From CBDAUN01 sp965214875 (lineage in GTDB: Bacteria > Pseudomonadota > Gammaproteobacteria > Arenicellales > JAJDZL01), in NCBI GenBank assembly GCA_965214875.1, contig OZ243980.1:2108001-2172000 (forward strand): a stretch of 64,000 bases of DNA, given 5' to 3'. The translations under genes and the position numbers were made by a program. The notes under the pieces are model-generated. The model was not told the DNA's origin, did no database searches, and worked only from the letters and a program-made list of their open reading frames with translations. This document shows, one piece after another, positions 1 through 9,413 of the stretch (the first letter of the stretch is position 1; the number at the start of each line of letters is the position of its first letter).

Positions 1-2
1 CC

Positions 3-245
3 GAAACCGAAGATGGGACACCAGCACTGTACCAGCCGTTTGACAAGTGTCTTGGATTCGCCGGCCACCCCGGCATCAAAAGCGCGATGATCGAAGATTC
101 GGTACTGCAATCAAATGCGCCTTTGGAGAATTGCGCTGAACTGTTTGCCCAAACACGTCGTTTGCAGAACGAAATCAGTTCGGCTCTCGTCACATTGATG
201 ACGGGGATCGTCCACTTTACAGGCTGGATGAATTCGGAATCTTGA
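3..245 (+). CDS. C-terminal part of an unrecognised protein (cut by window start)
   Basis: One frame is open from the first bases of the window to a TGA at 243-245, giving 80 residues that end in GWMNSES. The piece contains the stretches CLGFAGHPGIKSAM and LFAQTRRLQNEISSAL, the latter probably helical. I do not recognise the family and see no catalytic motif in this fragment. The gene is on the plus strand and ends convergently with the minus-strand methyltransferase gene at 401-1990. That it is coding is inferred only from the open frame and natural-looking composition. Confidence 0.5.
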   Translation, partial: ETEDGTPALYQPFDKCLGFAGHPGIKSAMIEDSVLQSNAPLENCAELFAQTRRLQNEISSALVTLMTGIVHFTGWMNSES

Positions 246-400
246 CGATTACGGCTTAAGAATTAGGCAAACCGGGGCTTCAGCCGTACGGGTATGGCAA
301 GCTCGGCATGCCATAGTTGCTGACGACCTTTCACAGACACTCAAAACCAATGCACCATCAACAATGCTGCAGGTAGAAGCGCAGTAATGTCTATCAGGAT

Positions 401-1990
401 TTATGCACCCGATTTTCGAAACAGATCACCTTGCCTGCTCATTCGTTTCTGTCCCAATGAGGGAAACAAATCAGACAAGGCTTCCGCGGGTACGTTTCCG
501 AGCTCCTTAGGTTCCAGTTTGTACAGCCCTCCCCCATAGACACGCCCCTCGCCAAGCATGGCTTTAGGGCAAATCTGGTTCAGATACTCCCATACTCGCC
601 GCTTCGATTCGGAGTTGCCGCACATGTCGTGTTCAAGGAATTCTCTTGGGTAAAGCATCAGATACACATTGGCCGCTGTAGCCTTGGAATGGTTGAGGAT
701 GAATCGGAACGGCCTGCCGTTTTTCTTGTCGCTTCGGCCAAGATAGGTGCAAACGAAAGGCGCTGGAGGCCGGCACTCTTGAACATACCACAACGAACGA
801 TGCCGACAAACATAGCGATCGGCAACACCCTCTGACCTGCCTTCCTCCAAATACGACCACAAATTGGGGTGCCGCTCTTGAATCTCGTCTTCCATCCATG
901 GCGGATCAAGCAAAAACAATCGCCGCGACAGCACCGGATTTCCGAAACGGTCGCACATGATCTCGTCTTCAGGAACGTAGCGCGGGCTTGGCAATATCGG
1001 CTTGAATGCGGCGATGGGCAGCCCCCGCTGTTTGATTTCATGCTCCGACAGTATGAAGTAGCCATTATTGCCCGTAGCGATGCCGCGTTTGATCTTGAAA
1101 AAATCACTCAGAACTGGCCCTTCTGCCACTTCACGGGATGCTTTTGTCGGATATCTCGTCCACTTTGGGTCGTTTCGCAAAACTTCGGCTGCAACGAAGC
1201 GCTCCAGCTTTGGCCGTCCCAACGTTCCGCCAAAGGTGAACCGGACGCTATTGCTCATCGAGGGCGGCGTATTTCGGAACCAGACAACCGCAGAGGAAAC
1301 AAGCGCATCGCCGAACTGCACATCATTAGGGTCGAAACGGTGAATATGCAGGAGTGTCACCTTATCGAGCAGATAGCGTTTCAACGAAGAGCCGTAGTTT
1401 ACGTCCATGAACTCACTTGGAATCAACCACCCAGCCAAGCCGCCATCAGCCATCCAAGCATGACCCAAGCCCAGAAAATAGCAGTAGAGTCCAGCCAGTC
1501 CACTGAATTCCGAACCGCACACTAGCCATGCATCCATTTTCAATCTCTTCTTATCTTCGCATTTTATATGATGATGTCTTACATAGGGAGGATTGCAAAC
1601 GAGAAGGTTGAATCTGCCAGCTTGCGACGGAGCCACGGCCTTCGTGAAATCCTCTAATCGAAGATCTAGTCCCGTATTGCCCCAAAGGTTCCTTGCTGGC
1701 ACTCCGTAGTGCGGGTCTATCTCGTATCCAACAGCGGCATCGATAAGGTTTTGCGGAAAAGTATCGAGTAGAGCCGAATAGAATGAACCTGTTCCTATGG
1801 CCGGATCAATGAAACGCACTCTCTCACCTTTCCCGAGATGCCTTTTGGCGTAGCGCTGAATGTCAACGGCCAGATTAGTCGGCGTTGCGAATTGCCCCAT
1901 CCTGTTTCGTGCCGCACAATCCAGCTGCCCGTCAAGCGCTTCTTGCAGGGAAAGGCGCTGCGACTCGAAGTATGCTACCGCCAGCTTCAT
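401..1990 (-). CDS. Type II DNA N6-adenine methyltransferase
   Basis: This 529-residue protein should transfer a methyl group from S-adenosylmethionine to adenine N6 and protect host DNA from the nuclease encoded just upstream. The AdoMet-binding motif I is seen as FIDPAIGTGSF (residues 60-70) and the catalytic motif IV as NPPY (133-136), the form typical of N6-adenine enzymes. The N-terminal MGQFATPTNLA matches the start of the BsuBI/PstI-like and Eco57I-like class. The C-terminal ~250 residues are probably the target-recognition region. It starts 3 bases after the nuclease stop, so the two form an R-M operon on the minus strand. Target sequence cannot be read from the protein. Confidence 0.88.
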   Translation of the reverse strand: MKLAVAYFESQRLSLQEALDGQLDCAARNRMGQFATPTNLAVDIQRYAKRHLGKGERVRFIDPAIGTGSFYSALLDTFPQNLIDAAVGYEIDPHYGVPARNLWGNTGLDLRLEDFTKAVAPSQAGRFNLLVCNPPYVRHHHIKCEDKKRLKMDAWLVCGSEFSGLAGLYCYFLGLGHAWMADGGLAGWLIPSEFMDVNYGSSLKRYLLDKVTLLHIHRFDPNDVQFGDALVSSAVVWFRNTPPSMSNSVRFTFGGTLGRPKLERFVAAEVLRNDPKWTRYPTKASREVAEGPVLSDFFKIKRGIATGNNGYFILSEHEIKQRGLPIAAFKPILPSPRYVPEDEIMCDRFGNPVLSRRLFLLDPPWMEDEIQERHPNLWSYLEEGRSEGVADRYVCRHRSLWYVQECRPPAPFVCTYLGRSDKKNGRPFRFILNHSKATAANVYLMLYPREFLEHDMCGNSESKRRVWEYLNQICPKAMLGEGRVYGGGLYKLEPKELGNVPAEALSDLFPSLGQKRMSRQGDLFRKSGA

Positions 1991-1993
1991 GAT

Positions 1994-3043
1994 CTACAAT
2001 CCAAACTTACTGAGATCGTCGATGCGATGCTCCCAAACCCAGTCAATGCGTTCAGCAGCCTCATAACCAAGATAGCCGCTATCGAAATATCCGCATAAGA
2101 ATAAAATGTAGTGCGCGTTATCGCCGTAAGTTCGCCGCAGTTGGCTCATCTTTGCAGCTTCTTCCTTGCGCCGCTTGTTGACATTGGCGAAGTCGCCTGC
2201 CGACTTCGCTTCGATAAGCAATGGCAAATCTCCCGCTTTCATCAGCTTAGGCATTACCGCTACATCTGCAGGGATGTTTATGATTTTTGCGGTGGCAGGC
2301 TGTGTTACCGGCACATTCAGCCGATATGCATAAGTCCCGGGCTGCATTTTGTTGAATTGCGCGCCCTGCCCTGCCGATTGATGTTCGTATCCCGCAGCGG
2401 TCAACCAGCCATCGATGGCGGCCAGTTGACGCTTTTCCTGCGCATTTCTTATGATTGGGTTCGCAACGGCACCGCAAAGGCGGTCCGCCACAATCGTCGC
2501 TGCCCGATACAATTCCTGCTTCGATGGGGCATCTCCACGGACCAGCCAGACGAACACATCCGGATCTGCCATCTTCTCGATAACCGTCCCTATTTTCTCA
2601 AGATGCCTGTCGATCTTGTGTCGAGGCATTTGCGATGGGAGACTATTTTTCTTCTCCATCACTCTGACCAGATTGGAGGAAACTCCCGCAAGACCAACCA
2701 GTCGGTCCAAAGCTAAGGGCGGACTGGTGGACATCCGCAACGAAGGCAACACAGAAGGATTTTCTCTTAGCAGCTCAACTCCTATGTTGGTTAGGTTCTT
2801 CGTCAATTTCAGCGTTGCCTCGACATCTTTGACGGTCTGCTCTCGCGTTGTTCGGTAAGCTTCCGGCGCAAACTCCAAAAACCAGTTGTTGTACATATCA
2901 ACTGATTGCGCTATGTCCTGTTTCCACTGGTCTGGTGCGGCTCTGTTAACCGCCATCATAGTAAATTTGAAAGTTTGGTCATACAGCGTGTGAACCCATA
3001 GTCGCGCCATATTCGTCGTTTCGCTTCGCGCTCTGGCTCTCAT
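1994..3043 (-). CDS. Type II restriction endonuclease (PD-(D/E)XK, XamI-like)
   Basis: A 349-residue protein encoded directly upstream of the N6A methyltransferase, read as its cognate nuclease. A PD-(D/E)XK-type active site is visible: D260 in IPADVAVMPK followed by E278-A-K280 in LPLLIEAKSAGD. The downstream stretch NVNKRRKEEAAKMSQLRRTYG and the ending IDWVWEHRIDDL resemble sequences I remember annotated as XamI family (GTCGAC-type), but this is from memory and the specificity is not certain. Neither ATG 3041-3043 nor the alternative ATG at 3008-3010 (MARLW) has a strong ribosome-binding site. The upstream one is listed. The gene ends 3 bases before the methyltransferase start. Confidence 0.75.
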   Translation of the reverse strand: MRARARSETTNMARLWVHTLYDQTFKFTMMAVNRAAPDQWKQDIAQSVDMYNNWFLEFAPEAYRTTREQTVKDVEATLKLTKNLTNIGVELLRENPSVLPSLRMSTSPPLALDRLVGLAGVSSNLVRVMEKKNSLPSQMPRHKIDRHLEKIGTVIEKMADPDVFVWLVRGDAPSKQELYRAATIVADRLCGAVANPIIRNAQEKRQLAAIDGWLTAAGYEHQSAGQGAQFNKMQPGTYAYRLNVPVTQPATAKIINIPADVAVMPKLMKAGDLPLLIEAKSAGDFANVNKRRKEEAAKMSQLRRTYGDNAHYILFLCGYFDSGYLGYEAAERIDWVWEHRIDDLSKFGL

Positions 3044-3201
3044 TGTTTATGAGCTTCGGTCACGCTACACACCGACTATGCACGTGAGCAAGGCGCATCT
3101 AACGAACGCTTATTTAGCACCCGAGGAGTTATGAGGTTCTGCGCCCACCATGGACAACCTGCCCACGCTATCGGAATAATATGATCAAATCTTGTTCGGG
3201 G

Positions 3202-3324
3202 TCAAATTTTCGCGGTAATCTCGCAGTTATGGTTGATCATCCAAAGCATACCAGCCACCGAAATCACCACGCCGAACACCTCGATTTCAATCGCAAGCAT
3301 GAGCACCGTCGGCCGATACGCCAT
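3202..3324 (-). CDS. Possible small membrane peptide (40 aa)
   Basis: A short minus-strand frame from ATG (3322-3324) to TGA (3202-3204) encodes 40 residues with one hydrophobic segment (VLMLAIEIEVFGVVISVAGM). It is too short to identify. It lies in a gene-poor region next to the 66-residue coiled-coil/membrane ORF, and hydrophobic short ORFs arise by chance. I cannot see a strong ribosome-binding site. Confidence 0.2.
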   Translation of the reverse strand: MAYRPTVLMLAIEIEVFGVVISVAGMLWMINHNCEITAKI

Positions 3325-3552
3325 CGTCACTGCACGGACGGTTCTCGATTTACTTGCAGCGTATCAATACCGGTGTAAAAAGACTCAGAACTACCGATTT
3401 AAATGACCCGCTTATCGGTGCATGATAGGTGGGTTGCAAACCGCCGATAGCCATGAAGAGCGCAACCGGGATTCTCGGCTTCGTCCAATGGATGCTGATA
3501 GAACCAGAGTTGCGGGCATCAACTAGCCGCAAGATTGCTATTTGCCAGTCGG

Positions 3553-3753
3553 TCAGGCGAAGAAAATCAAGCGGACGGCCAAGCCTGCAACCTCAAGAAT
3601 CAGAACGCCCACTCCGACCGCCAAGCCGATAAGCCACCGCTGATTGTCCCTATCGCGTATCGCCATGTCTGCGCGAAGACGATCCAGCGCAGATTCATGC
3701 TTGGCATGATTGGCTTTCATTTCAGCCTTCATTGTCTCCATGCGTCGCTGCAT
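3553..3753 (-). CDS. Small coiled-coil protein with a C-terminal membrane anchor
   Basis: The 66-residue product has a charged, heptad-like N-terminal half (METMKAEMKANHAKHESAL) that is probably helical. It is followed by one strong transmembrane segment (WLIGLAVGVGVLILEVAGLA) and a short hydrophobic tail. This helix-plus-anchor architecture resembles many small proteins near phage or restriction genes (DUF1640-like in general shape), but I cannot assign a family. It is isolated on the minus strand, has no close operon partner and only a weak upstream purine stretch. Function unknown. Confidence 0.5.
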   Translation of the reverse strand: MQRRMETMKAEMKANHAKHESALDRLRADMAIRDRDNQRWLIGLAVGVGVLILEVAGLAVRLIFFA

Positions 3754-4889
3754 TTACTTTCGTTCATGTTTCGATTACGGCGCAAAAACGCTTGGTAGCG
3801 CAAAGGTTCAAGCCAATTAAGTCAGGTAGCGGTTCGCTCGCTATTCAGTCTTGACGATTCAATGTCCTCATTTGCCCTGCATGCGACCCTGAGCCCGCCC
3901 CTACACCAAACTTGGCCAAAGCGTCTCCAAATCATTTCGGCGCGCAGACAAGAGAACAAGGTGTGGAAGTGACAGGTGAAATTTTTTCCAATTACCACCT
4001 AACATAAGCCATGTTTCCGGTGTTTGTCAGACAAAGGCCACGTTTTCAAGGCAGCATGCCAAATCTCAGGCTGGAATGTTTGAGAATTCGTTTATATCTA
4101 GTTCGTTTCGGAATCGAACAAGAACTGAATCAATAGAGCATGTTACTCTTTTTGGCTGAATAATTATATTATTTATCACCGGACGTAATATAAGGAGAAA
4201 GCATTGCTTGCTCTCTTTTATTTGATATTTCAATATTGCAAATCTATTGCAGGCTCTCTGATTATTTCCAAGCTGATTAATTGCTAAAATAATGATCAAA
4301 GTACCTTCAAACAGAGGCTGTAATAGTTGGTTTCGGTCATGGGGTTGCGCCTGGCGCGACCTTCGCGTCGACGCAGAATGTAAATGACGGTATATTCTCC
4401 CGCTCTCAAGCCTGTCCTTTCTGGTCTAAATACCCGCTCTTCCTGTAGTGCCATTCGAGATATTTGCACGAAATGACCAATTCGCACTGCGCTTTGCCGT
4501 CGGCATTTTTCCATTTTCGGACTTTTCATTGCGCGTAGCGAATATGCGCAGCTTTTGCGGATTCCAGCCTCATCTCTGCTTTTCCACGGCACAGCTTGCC
4601 GATCAATTTTTCACAGCGCTCATGGAGCATGTAGTGAAAATCCTCGGGGCATGTGCGTGTAAAGCCTGAGCCGCACGGCTTATGCTCATTCAGCTGGCAA
4701 GCCTGTTTCAATTGCGGTTCTGACTCATATGGCTTGCATGTTGCCGGCTGTTCGAGCACCTTATGCGGTCAACAGGCGCGGCGGCGGCACTCTCTTCTGT
4801 CTTCAGGCTTTTTGAGCGTCGATGTTGTCTAAGATAGTTCAGTGCTGTTCGCTAATGGCTTGTGAAAATCCTAATGGCAAAAGTAGGTT
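3754..4889. other. Gene-poor stretch of about 1.1 kb
   Basis: No convincing intact gene is visible. The part around 4080-4300 is AT-rich. A minus-strand Cys-containing frame at 4338-4759 is described separately as a possible decayed gene. The last few bases hold the leader and promoter of the sulfur-oxidation operon. Confidence 0.6.
4338..4759 (-). pseudogene. Possible decayed cysteine-containing small-protein gene
   Basis: From 4759 the minus strand encodes 77 residues with six Cys (including CKPYE, ACQLNEHKPCGSG, RTCPEDFHYMLHERCEKLIGKLC) and then a stop at 4526-4528. The same frame continues past this stop with natural-looking sequence (WKNADGKAQCELVISC, then after a second stop a short tail ending at 4338). 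This could be a small gene interrupted by two stops, or a coincidence. No homolog is recognised and no signal peptide is seen. Confidence 0.2.
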
Positions 4890-4898
4890 TGCTATAAT
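4890..4898 (+). promoter_or_regulatory. Extended -10 promoter for the sHdr operon
   Basis: TATAAT at 4893-4898 is preceded by TGC (4890-4892), an extended -10 element. There is no good -35 box 16-18 bases upstream, which extended -10 promoters do not strictly need. Transcription would start near 4905, giving a leader of about 30 bases that carries the GGGGAGCGAG ribosome-binding site of the dsrE gene. Confidence 0.5.
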
Positions 4899-4933
4899 TG
4901 TTGCTACGAAATGACCACGGGGAGCGAGCCGAT

Positions 4934-5314
4934 ATGGCCGAAAAACTTGTAATCATGATGGTAAACTCGGATCCATCGAACGGCGAAGAGATGGGGGCGC
5001 CAATCTTTCAGGCGACTGTCGCTGCAGCAATGGAATATGAAGTCGAGGTCGTCTGTACCGCAACAGCCGGCAAGCTGATGAAAAAAGGCGTCGCTGATCA
5101 AATTGTCGTTAAAGACGGATCTGACAAATCAGTCTACGACTTCATCAAGGATGCGCACGAAGCTGGCGTGAAATTCTATTGCTGCTCGCCCAATCTTGAT
5201 TTGTTCGACATGACTGTCGACGATTTGATTCCTGAGTGCGAAGGTGTTGTCGGCGGCGCCTACGTTATTGAGAATGTCATGGAAGACGACGACATCCGAG
5301 TCTTGAGCTACTAA
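4934..5314 (+). CDS. dsrE: DsrE-family sulfurtransferase of the sHdr cluster
   Basis: A 126-residue cytoplasmic DsrE/DsrF-like protein, expected to carry sulfane sulfur on cysteine and pass it between TusA, lipoate-binding protein and the sHdr complex. The start MAEKLVIMMVNSD follows a good GGGGAGCGAG ribosome-binding site, so the ATG at 4934 is preferred over the upstream in-frame codon. Candidate persulfide cysteines are the CC pair at residues 83-84 (FYCCSPNL), plus C41 and C102. It is the first gene of the sHdr operon, 8 bases before hdrC1, as in Hyphomicrobium-type clusters. Which cysteine is catalytic is inference. Confidence 0.85.
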   Translation: MAEKLVIMMVNSDPSNGEEMGAPIFQATVAAAMEYEVEVVCTATAGKLMKKGVADQIVVKDGSDKSVYDFIKDAHEAGVKFYCCSPNLDLFDMTVDDLIPECEGVVGGAYVIENVMEDDDIRVLSY

Positions 5315-5322
5315 TAGCAAGC

Positions 5323-6048
5323 ATGAATGCTCAGACAGTCGCAATCGGCGACCCTCTAACCGAGTCCGCGCCGGTCAGCTACGAAAAGCTGGAAGCCATA
5401 TTCAGTGATATCAGCTCGCATCCGCTCTATGACCACGAGCTTTACGGATGCCTGAATTGCGGCATCTGCACCGCAACCTGCCCTTCCGCGCACTACTTCG
5501 ACTACTCTCCCCGAGAAATAGTGCAATTGCTGTGGACCGAGAACCTGGAAGGCATCTATGACGCCATGCAGGAAAAGATCTGGGCGTGCGCTCAATGCTA
5601 TACCTGTGCAGCCCGATGCCCGTTCGGCAATTCCCCCGGCGGCCTCGTCAGCATAATGCGAGAGGTTTCGATCAAGCATGGCATGCAATCGGCCAAAGAT
5701 GTCTTGCGACCTTTTTCGCGCGTGATGCTCAAGCTGGTCGCGACCGGCAATCAATTGTCGCCCAACATGATCACCGCCGATCACTTTGCCGACTGGGGCC
5801 CCAACATCAGCAAGGTGGATGCGCCGCTGGACATTCTGCGAAAAGCCATCCCGATGCCGACCCTGCATACCATGGATACCGCATGGGAAGTCAACCTGAA
5901 GACTTCGATCGAACTCTACACGATCTGGGAGGACTCAGGCGTTCTGGATCAACTGGAGACTATCGACGAGAATCTATTCGATGTGATCGTCGACATCATG
6001 GACGAAAAGCGAGAGGAATATGAAGACTGGCTAGACGAGCATGACTAG
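5323..6048 (+). CDS. hdrC1: sHdrC1, heterodisulfide reductase-like iron-sulfur subunit
   Basis: A 241-residue electron-transfer subunit of the cytoplasmic sulfur-oxidising heterodisulfide reductase-like complex. Two complete [4Fe-4S] motifs of the CxxCxxCxxxCP form are visible: C43/46/49/53 in CLNCGICTATCP and C89/92/95/99 in CAQCYTCAARCP. The C-terminal half is acidic and has no membrane segment. It lies between dsrE and hdrB1 on the same strand with short gaps, the order known from sHdr clusters. It should pass electrons from the HdrB1 catalytic centre to HdrA. Confidence 0.92.
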   Translation: MNAQTVAIGDPLTESAPVSYEKLEAIFSDISSHPLYDHELYGCLNCGICTATCPSAHYFDYSPREIVQLLWTENLEGIYDAMQEKIWACAQCYTCAARCPFGNSPGGLVSIMREVSIKHGMQSAKDVLRPFSRVMLKLVATGNQLSPNMITADHFADWGPNISKVDAPLDILRKAIPMPTLHTMDTAWEVNLKTSIELYTIWEDSGVLDQLETIDENLFDVIVDIMDEKREEYEDWLDEHD

Positions 6049-6066
6049 CGAGACAGGAGGAGTGAT

Positions 6067-7428
6067 ATGAGCGTGCAAGTTCCATTTGGAAGTCAATCAT
6101 CCGGCGAACGGTTCACTGGCCATGGCGCGGAATGGACAAACTCGAATTTGAGCACCGAACAAGCCACTTTGGCGACTCAGTGGGTCGAGGCGAAGATCGA
6201 CAAGCGGGCGATGCTCACCAATCGAGACCGCGTTGAAGATGTCCGAGACATCATGTGGCAACTCGAAAAAGATGGCGAGATCGTGGTTCACCGCGTCAAC
6301 GACGGGCACGAGCCGGTCATGACCAAGACCCTCTATGGGTGGGATAAGAAAATCCCGACCAACCGACTTTGGCACCACAAGTCATGCGGACAGTGCGGCA
6401 ATATACCGGGCTACCCAGCCTCATTGCTGTGGCTGATGAACGAAATGGGAACTACCTACCTCGACGAAACCGATCAGACATCATGCACTGCATGGAACTA
6501 TCACGGTTCCGGAATAGGCAATGTTGTCAGCCTGGCGGCGGTTTTCTTGCGAAACTTCCATCAGGCCTACGTCGCTTCTCAAGCTGAAGGAATGGATGAC
6601 GCCTACTACTTTCCGCTGGTTCACTGCGGCACTTCATTCGGCAACTACAAGGAAATGAGGCAGTTCCTGCTTCATTCGGCCGAGCTTCGCGAACAAGTCA
6701 AAAAGATACTCGCCAAAATCGGTCGCCTAGTCGACGGCAAGCTGCTGATCCCAGAAGAAATTGTTCATTATTCGGAATGGCTGCACGTCATGCGCGAGCG
6801 AATCGCCGAGCGGCAGATTATCGATGCAAGCCATATCCGATCAGTCATTCACCCAGCCTGCCATGTCTACAAGATGGTTCCGGAAGATGTCATCTACGAC
6901 GATGAAGTGCTTGACGGCAACCGTGTCGCCGTCTCGACTGGCTTGCTGCAATCGCTCGGCACTCAGGTGATCGACTATTCAACTTGGTACGACTGTTGCG
7001 GATTCGGTTTCAGGCATATCATTTCTGAGCGCGAGTTCACTCGTTCGTTCGCGATTGACCGCAAAATCAAAGTCGCAGTTGAAGAAGCGCGCGCGGATGT
7101 AATGATCGGGCACGACACCGGCTGCATCACCACCTTGGACAAGAATCAGTGGATCGGAAAAGCCGTTGATAAAAACTACGAAATGCCGATCATGGCCGAC
7201 TGCCAGTTCGCCGCCGTCGTATGTGGTGCGCATCCCTACAAGATTGCGCAGTTGCATTGGCACGCGTCGGCGTTCGAGAAACTGCTCGGAAAACTCGGCA
7301 TAGACTGGGAAAAATCAAAAGCTGAATTCGAGAACTATCTTGAAGAGGTCAAATCCGGAAATGGCATCACGCTGTACGACCCGAAGCGCGCGATCACCTC
7401 CGGACCTGGCATCGAGGCAAGAGCGTGA
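6067..7428 (+). CDS. hdrB1: sHdrB1, heterodisulfide reductase-like subunit with CCG domains
   Basis: A 453-residue CCG-domain protein, considerably longer than HdrB2 encoded at 12923, as is usual for the B1 paralog. Cys-rich motifs include HHKSCGQCGN near residue 100 and WYDCCGFGFRH near residue 315. HdrB-type CCG motifs normally bind noncubane [4Fe-4S] clusters at the disulfide or sulfane active site. The start has a strong AGGAGG ribosome-binding site at 6055-6060. The stop overlaps the hdrA start by 4 bases (GTGA), so the two are translationally coupled. Role in sulfane oxidation to sulfite is established for the family; the exact chemistry here is inferred. Confidence 0.9.
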   Translation: MSVQVPFGSQSSGERFTGHGAEWTNSNLSTEQATLATQWVEAKIDKRAMLTNRDRVEDVRDIMWQLEKDGEIVVHRVNDGHEPVMTKTLYGWDKKIPTNRLWHHKSCGQCGNIPGYPASLLWLMNEMGTTYLDETDQTSCTAWNYHGSGIGNVVSLAAVFLRNFHQAYVASQAEGMDDAYYFPLVHCGTSFGNYKEMRQFLLHSAELREQVKKILAKIGRLVDGKLLIPEEIVHYSEWLHVMRERIAERQIIDASHIRSVIHPACHVYKMVPEDVIYDDEVLDGNRVAVSTGLLQSLGTQVIDYSTWYDCCGFGFRHIISEREFTRSFAIDRKIKVAVEEARADVMIGHDTGCITTLDKNQWIGKAVDKNYEMPIMADCQFAAVVCGAHPYKIAQLHWHASAFEKLLGKLGIDWEKSKAEFENYLEEVKSGNGITLYDPKRAITSGPGIEARA

Positions 7429-8462
7429 GTTCGTCAGTTCTGGTCGTCGGCGGCGGGCCGGCAGGACTTGCCGCCGTTCGATCCCTCGCAAACTTGGGTC
7501 AGCACGTCGTGCTGGTGGAAAAAGAAGATACGCTGGGCGGCGCGCCCATACAGTCGCAGTACTCCAGACTGGTACCAAGCGGAGAATGGGCCTCTGATGC
7601 AATTGGCCGAATGGTGTCGGCAGTGCAAGGGCGTGATAATGTCGGCATTCGTTGCGGAACACGAGTAACCGAATTTTCCGGAGAACCTGGTCACTTCAGC
7701 GCTACCGACTCTAGCGGCAACAGGTTCGATGTCTCATCGGCAATTCTCGCAACCGGTTTCACACATTTCGATTCGGTGAACAAGCCCGAATGGGGATTTG
7801 GCATGCATCCCGACGTTGTGACAACGACTCAGGTCGAACAGATGATTTCATCCGGCAAAGGCATCTACTGCCCCTCCGACGGCCGCAAGCCGAAACGCGT
7901 GGCGATTCTGCTTTGCGTGGGCTCGCGAGACCGCCAGATCGGACGCGAATGGTGCTCGAAAATCTGCTGCACCGTGTCCGCCAACCTCGCCATTGAAATC
8001 CGGGAGCAGATTCCAGATAGCAGCGTCTACATCTACTACATGGACATTCGGACATTCGGACTCTATGAGGGGCAATACTACTGGCGAAGCCAGGAAGAGT
8101 TCAAAGTCAAATACATCAAGGCGCGGATCGCAGAAGTGACATCTGACGGACAAAGGCTGGTGCTTAAGGGCGAAGATACTCTAGTCAAGCGTCCCATCAC
8201 GATTCCGTTCGACCTTGTCGTGCATGCCATCGGCATGGACCCGAACATCGAAAATACCCAAATCGCCTCGGTCTTCGGCATCGAACTCGAAAAGCACGGC
8301 TATATCCAGCGCGGTCCGGTATACGATTCGCCTGTGGCAACGACCCGGCCCGGCGTGTTCGTAGCCGGGTCTGCCGTCGGCCCCGAAACAATCGACGATT
8401 CGATCGCGCAAGGCCAGGCCGCCGCAATTGCCGCGCTTGAAACGGTGCCAGTTGCCGCTTGA
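7425..8462 (+). CDS. hdrA: sHdrA, FAD-containing subunit
   Basis: A 345-residue flavoprotein with an N-terminal dinucleotide-binding motif GGGPAGLAAV (residues ~9-18) and acidic VLVEKEDTLGG. A mid-protein motif CVGSRDRQIGREW followed by CSKICC is typical of HdrA and ligands an iron-sulfur cluster. The C-terminal half has a second nucleotide-binding/FAD-closing motif, near TRPGVFVAGSA. At about 345 residues it is the short sHdrA form, not the long methanogen HdrA. The GTG start overlaps the hdrB1 stop. It is probably the electron hub of the complex, with an unknown electron acceptor. Confidence 0.92.
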   Translation: MSSSVLVVGGGPAGLAAVRSLANLGQHVVLVEKEDTLGGAPIQSQYSRLVPSGEWASDAIGRMVSAVQGRDNVGIRCGTRVTEFSGEPGHFSATDSSGNRFDVSSAILATGFTHFDSVNKPEWGFGMHPDVVTTTQVEQMISSGKGIYCPSDGRKPKRVAILLCVGSRDRQIGREWCSKICCTVSANLAIEIREQIPDSSVYIYYMDIRTFGLYEGQYYWRSQEEFKVKYIKARIAEVTSDGQRLVLKGEDTLVKRPITIPFDLVVHAIGMDPNIENTQIASVFGIELEKHGYIQRGPVYDSPVATTRPGVFVAGSAVGPETIDDSIAQGQAAAIAALETVPVAA

Positions 8463-8477
8463 ACCATTTGTCCGCCC

Positions 8478-9356
8478 ATGAAAAGCGACCCGCCGTCAAG
8501 TCCTGCGGCTTGCAATCAGCATGGTGCCCAGGTTCTGAATCTGGAACGGCCAATACTGCATCTTGATGGTCGCGTTCTGCGGAACGCATTCGACTCGCTA
8601 GTTGAAGCGGCCGATAAGCTTGAAGGCGTGGAATCGCTCATCGAATCACTTTCGGTCAAGTCGACGTTGTTTTCGCGAACATTTGCCATGCCGGACCGCT
8701 TGACGCAACCTGAACTGCTGGATATCTGCGCATTTGCCCCGACTGTTCGAAGACGAATCAAGCTCGCTATGCGGCAACAAGGGTTTGAGCACTTGAAAGG
8801 CGTAATCTGCGACCTGCTCGACAATTTGCGAGTCGACAACGCAGACCGCAAAATCCGTCAAATGATCAACATGTTTCCAACCACTAAGGAGTATCGCTGG
8901 GTGCGGGATTTAGCGGCGGAAATTATCCACTTTCGTGAACCGGATATCTATCCTCTGATGACGCGCTGGATGTGGGACCGCATGTCGAACACCGGCGTTT
9001 TACGCGAAATCTGGTTTGCGGATTATTGCGACAATCATCTCGACATCGACGATACGATTCCGACCCACTTTGCGCTGCGCGAAGAACTCTCAAGTTTTTT
9101 GCGTTCAGACGGAGTCTATGCGAACATGCCGTTCATGATCGACCTGTTGTGCGCCTGGATCTATGGCGACTATATCGGCTCGCAGGGAAGCAGTTTCTTG
9201 AAGGCCGATTTTACCCAATCCGGCAAAAACATGTCCTACGTCCTGCGAATGCTTGGCTTGGATGGAGCATCTGCTAAGGACGGCACAACGCGCGTGATCA
9301 TGCCGGATGGAAATCGCTACGTGCTCTCCAATGTGGTCGATGCCTCGACACATTGA
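8478..9356 (+). CDS. Conserved hypothetical protein of sHdr clusters (sHdrH position)
   Basis: A 292-residue soluble protein located exactly where Hyphomicrobium-type sHdr clusters carry a conserved hypothetical gene between hdrA and hdrC2. The sequence is rich in helix-forming segments with acidic and aromatic content (YRWVRDLAAEIIHF, LMTRWMWDRM) and lacks Cys clusters, so it is unlikely to bind Fe-S. It starts 15 bases after hdrA. Function is unknown; an assembly or structural role in the complex is only inference from invariant linkage. It is followed by the inserted autotransporter gene instead of hdrC2. Confidence 0.75.
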   Translation: MKSDPPSSPAACNQHGAQVLNLERPILHLDGRVLRNAFDSLVEAADKLEGVESLIESLSVKSTLFSRTFAMPDRLTQPELLDICAFAPTVRRRIKLAMRQQGFEHLKGVICDLLDNLRVDNADRKIRQMINMFPTTKEYRWVRDLAAEIIHFREPDIYPLMTRWMWDRMSNTGVLREIWFADYCDNHLDIDDTIPTHFALREELSSFLRSDGVYANMPFMIDLLCAWIYGDYIGSQGSSFLKADFTQSGKNMSYVLRMLGLDGASAKDGTTRVIMPDGNRYVLSNVVDASTH

Positions 9357-9413
9357 ATGCGGAGAGACTGTAAGTTGCACTTTGCGCCCTCGCTGAATCC
9401 GATAATGCGAAAA

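Noticed and set aside
869..1525. A 218-codon plus-strand frame
   Set aside because: It is antisense to the N6-adenine methyltransferase, whose motifs are clear, and the encoded sequence has no family features.
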